Source of the DNA: Cercozoa sp. M6MM | Taxonomy: Eukaryota; Endomyxa: Ascetosporea | DNA: 64,000 nucleotides | NCBI GenBank assembly: GCA_040357565.1 | Contig: JBDODJ010000038.1 | Direction: 5' to 3' (one strand) | Shown: positions 62,638 to 64,000 of the stretch, piece by piece | How the letters are laid out: each line of letters starts with the position of its first letter | Position numbering within the stretch: position 1 is the first letter of the stretch | Translations under genes and position numbers: made by a program | Notes under the pieces: model-generated | What the model was told of the DNA's origin: nothing | Database searches by the model: none | What the model saw: only the letters and a program-made list of their open reading frames with translations

Positions 62638-63313
62638 ATGCAGGCCAAGTGCCAGATCGCCGATGATGTACTGTCCGCCTTCCGCGACATTAAGCTGGTA
62701 CGCTGCAATTCTGCGTCACTGCTGGTTGGGACGGTTTGTGTGTATGTGATGAGCAGAAGAAGCTGTATCGCTATGTTCTGTTCGTGATGGCCGAGGACGG
62801 CACCATCGCTGTTGGCAAGAAGGGCGACCGAGATTCGACACATGAGGACTTTGTCAACGCTGTTCCGTCCTTTGACTGTCGCTATGTAGCTTTCTTTTCT
62901 GGTCATACTTGCAGACTTGATACTTGATACGATTGCAGGCCATCTACGACTACGAGTACTGCAGCACTGACGGCAGAAAGGTGTGTTCTCTACAGCTATT
63001 GAGTCGAGCAATAGGCCAGCAACAAAACTGCCTGTGTTCGGGTAGACAAGCAAGCTGTTCTTCATCAACTGGTCGCCGCTGAACGCGACGCCGCGTGCCA
63101 AGATTCGCTACACACAAGCCATGCTGTCGTTCCGCGAGCACTGCACCGGCACCGTGCACGCCGACGCACAGACTGAGGAAGATCTCGTGTACCACTCTAT
63201 ATCTTTATTGTTCAGCCTCTTGGTATGGCTACCCTCTCACTCTGTACATGTGCTACAGCGACCTGCTCGAGGACGAGGACGTCGCCGACGACGACAACGA
63301 TTCGGATTTCTAG
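62638..63313 (+). CDS. ADF/cofilin
   Basis: ADF/cofilin binds and severs ADP-actin filaments. Five exons give about 142 residues, the size of protist ADFs. MQAKCQIADDVLSAFRDIKL, KKLYRYVLFVMAEDGTIAV, DFVNAVPSFDCRYAIYDYEY, TSKLFFINWSPLNATPRAKI and RYTQAMLSFREHC cover the domain, including the YDYEY and WSP landmarks and the long actin-binding helix. The C-terminus is an unusual acidic tail (LLEDEDVADDDNDSDF). The last intron uses a GTAC donor (63192) that restores the frame. Introns follow the typical 50-80 nt pattern. Confidence 0.9.
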
Positions 63314-63568
63314 AGTTATTTCTCTCAACCAGTGATGCGTGCTTGCTTCCCGTTTAATCTTGGCCGACTCAGTGTCGCCTGGGAAAACAGAAATCGAAAC
63401 ACCCAAAACGTTTTAAACGAATCGGCGCTCCAAACTGCTGGTCACGATGCAAGTTCAGACCTCTAGCATTCAGACTTAGCAGCTGTGTGTCCAAGCTCCT
63501 CTGGAGAGCGTTCGGAGCGATGGGAGGATCGATTGAAAATTCAACGGAACAGAAAAAACGAAGCAGCA

Positions 63569-64000
63569 CTAAGGAGAGTTGGCGCTAGTGACGCTCGGGC
63601 TCGGTGACGATTTCTGCTGCTGCTGCGCCAGCAGGCGACGCCGCTGCCAGCTGCTCAGCTCGCGCGGCACGAAGAGTTCATTGTCCAGCAGCACGACGGC
63701 GGCCGTCACGTCGTCCGGCGACTCGGGAAACTGCGGCGCCGACACTGCAGACCGCACGAATAAGTTATATCAGTACAGACAGACAAATTCGCAAATAGAT
63801 CGATCAATAAATAGATAAAGAAACTAAATAAATAAACTATATTATATATATATATATATATTACCAGCCCTACGAACGAGCGCACGCGCCGCGTGCAGCA
63901 GCCGATTTCTCGCCAGTGAGCCGAGTCTGGGGGGGGGGGGGGGAAAAGAGGTGGGTAAAACAGCAATGCAGCAAACCCATGGTGTCCGCCGAGCCCATGG
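63569..64000 (-). CDS. unknown protein, 5' end outside window
   Basis: Two C-terminal exons and part of a third are visible. The last exon encodes SAPQFPESPDDVTAAVVLLD, LFVPRELSSWQRRRLLAQQQ, then a Ser/Pro tail ending TSANSP. The previous one reads LGSLARNRLLHAARALVRRA. The introns contain (TA)n with GATA and a C/G homopolymer (63931-63942). No domain recognised. The right edge of the window cuts the gene. Confidence 0.45.

Overview
This window is nuclear DNA from a compact, intron-rich, single-celled eukaryote. Most introns are about 45-75 nt, many with GTAC or GTAT donors. Genes lie on both strands a few hundred bases apart, often head to head. The code reads as standard. The organism has, or descends from, a flagellated cell, because IFT57 and CFAP20 are present. 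It also has heterotrimeric G-protein signalling (a complete G-alpha and an RGS protein), a mitochondrion (PDH E1-alpha and two mitochondrial ribosomal proteins) and actin dynamics (ADF/cofilin). I cannot place it more exactly than a flagellate protist; a stramenopile, alveolate or zoosporic fungus-like lineage are all open. Three assembly gaps of exactly 100 N occur at 11645, 14362 and 24392, each beside a homopolymer or microsatellite.

Layout. 1-7 kb: a 5'-truncated PH-domain protein, a novel membrane protein, and IFT57 divergent from it. 7-13 kb: a secreted histidine-phosphatase-like protein, an MLF-family gene and G-alpha. 13-19 kb: NOSIP, a PDCD2/PDCD2L protein and mitochondrial bL19. 19-27 kb: a novel secreted protein, CFAP20, a single-pass membrane protein, a TOPORS-like RING protein, an E1-like gene cut by a gap, and a C2H2 protein. 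27-37 kb: a PH-domain protein, mitochondrial uL10, a 355-bp MITE-like repeat, an ARL16-like GTPase, an EF-hand protein and a small membrane protein. 37-46 kb: a two-finger C2H2 protein and a 5-kb TPR gene of SKI3 type. 46-53 kb: a large unknown nuclear-type protein, eIF6, PP1 inhibitor-3 (PPP1R11) and a second MLF-family gene. 54-64 kb: an RRM protein, a polytopic membrane protein, PDH E1-alpha, an RGS protein, cofilin and a truncated unknown.

How they relate. The genes mostly serve separate housekeeping jobs and form no operon-like system. Three groupings stand out: cilium-linked genes (IFT57, CFAP20, possibly the ARL16-, TOPORS- and MLF-like genes); the G-alpha plus RGS pair, which could act in one pathway; and two MLF paralogs 42 kb apart sharing intron positions. 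Gene boundaries come from splicing by eye. Exon edges are tentative where no family guided them, and coordinates are start codon to stop codon including introns.
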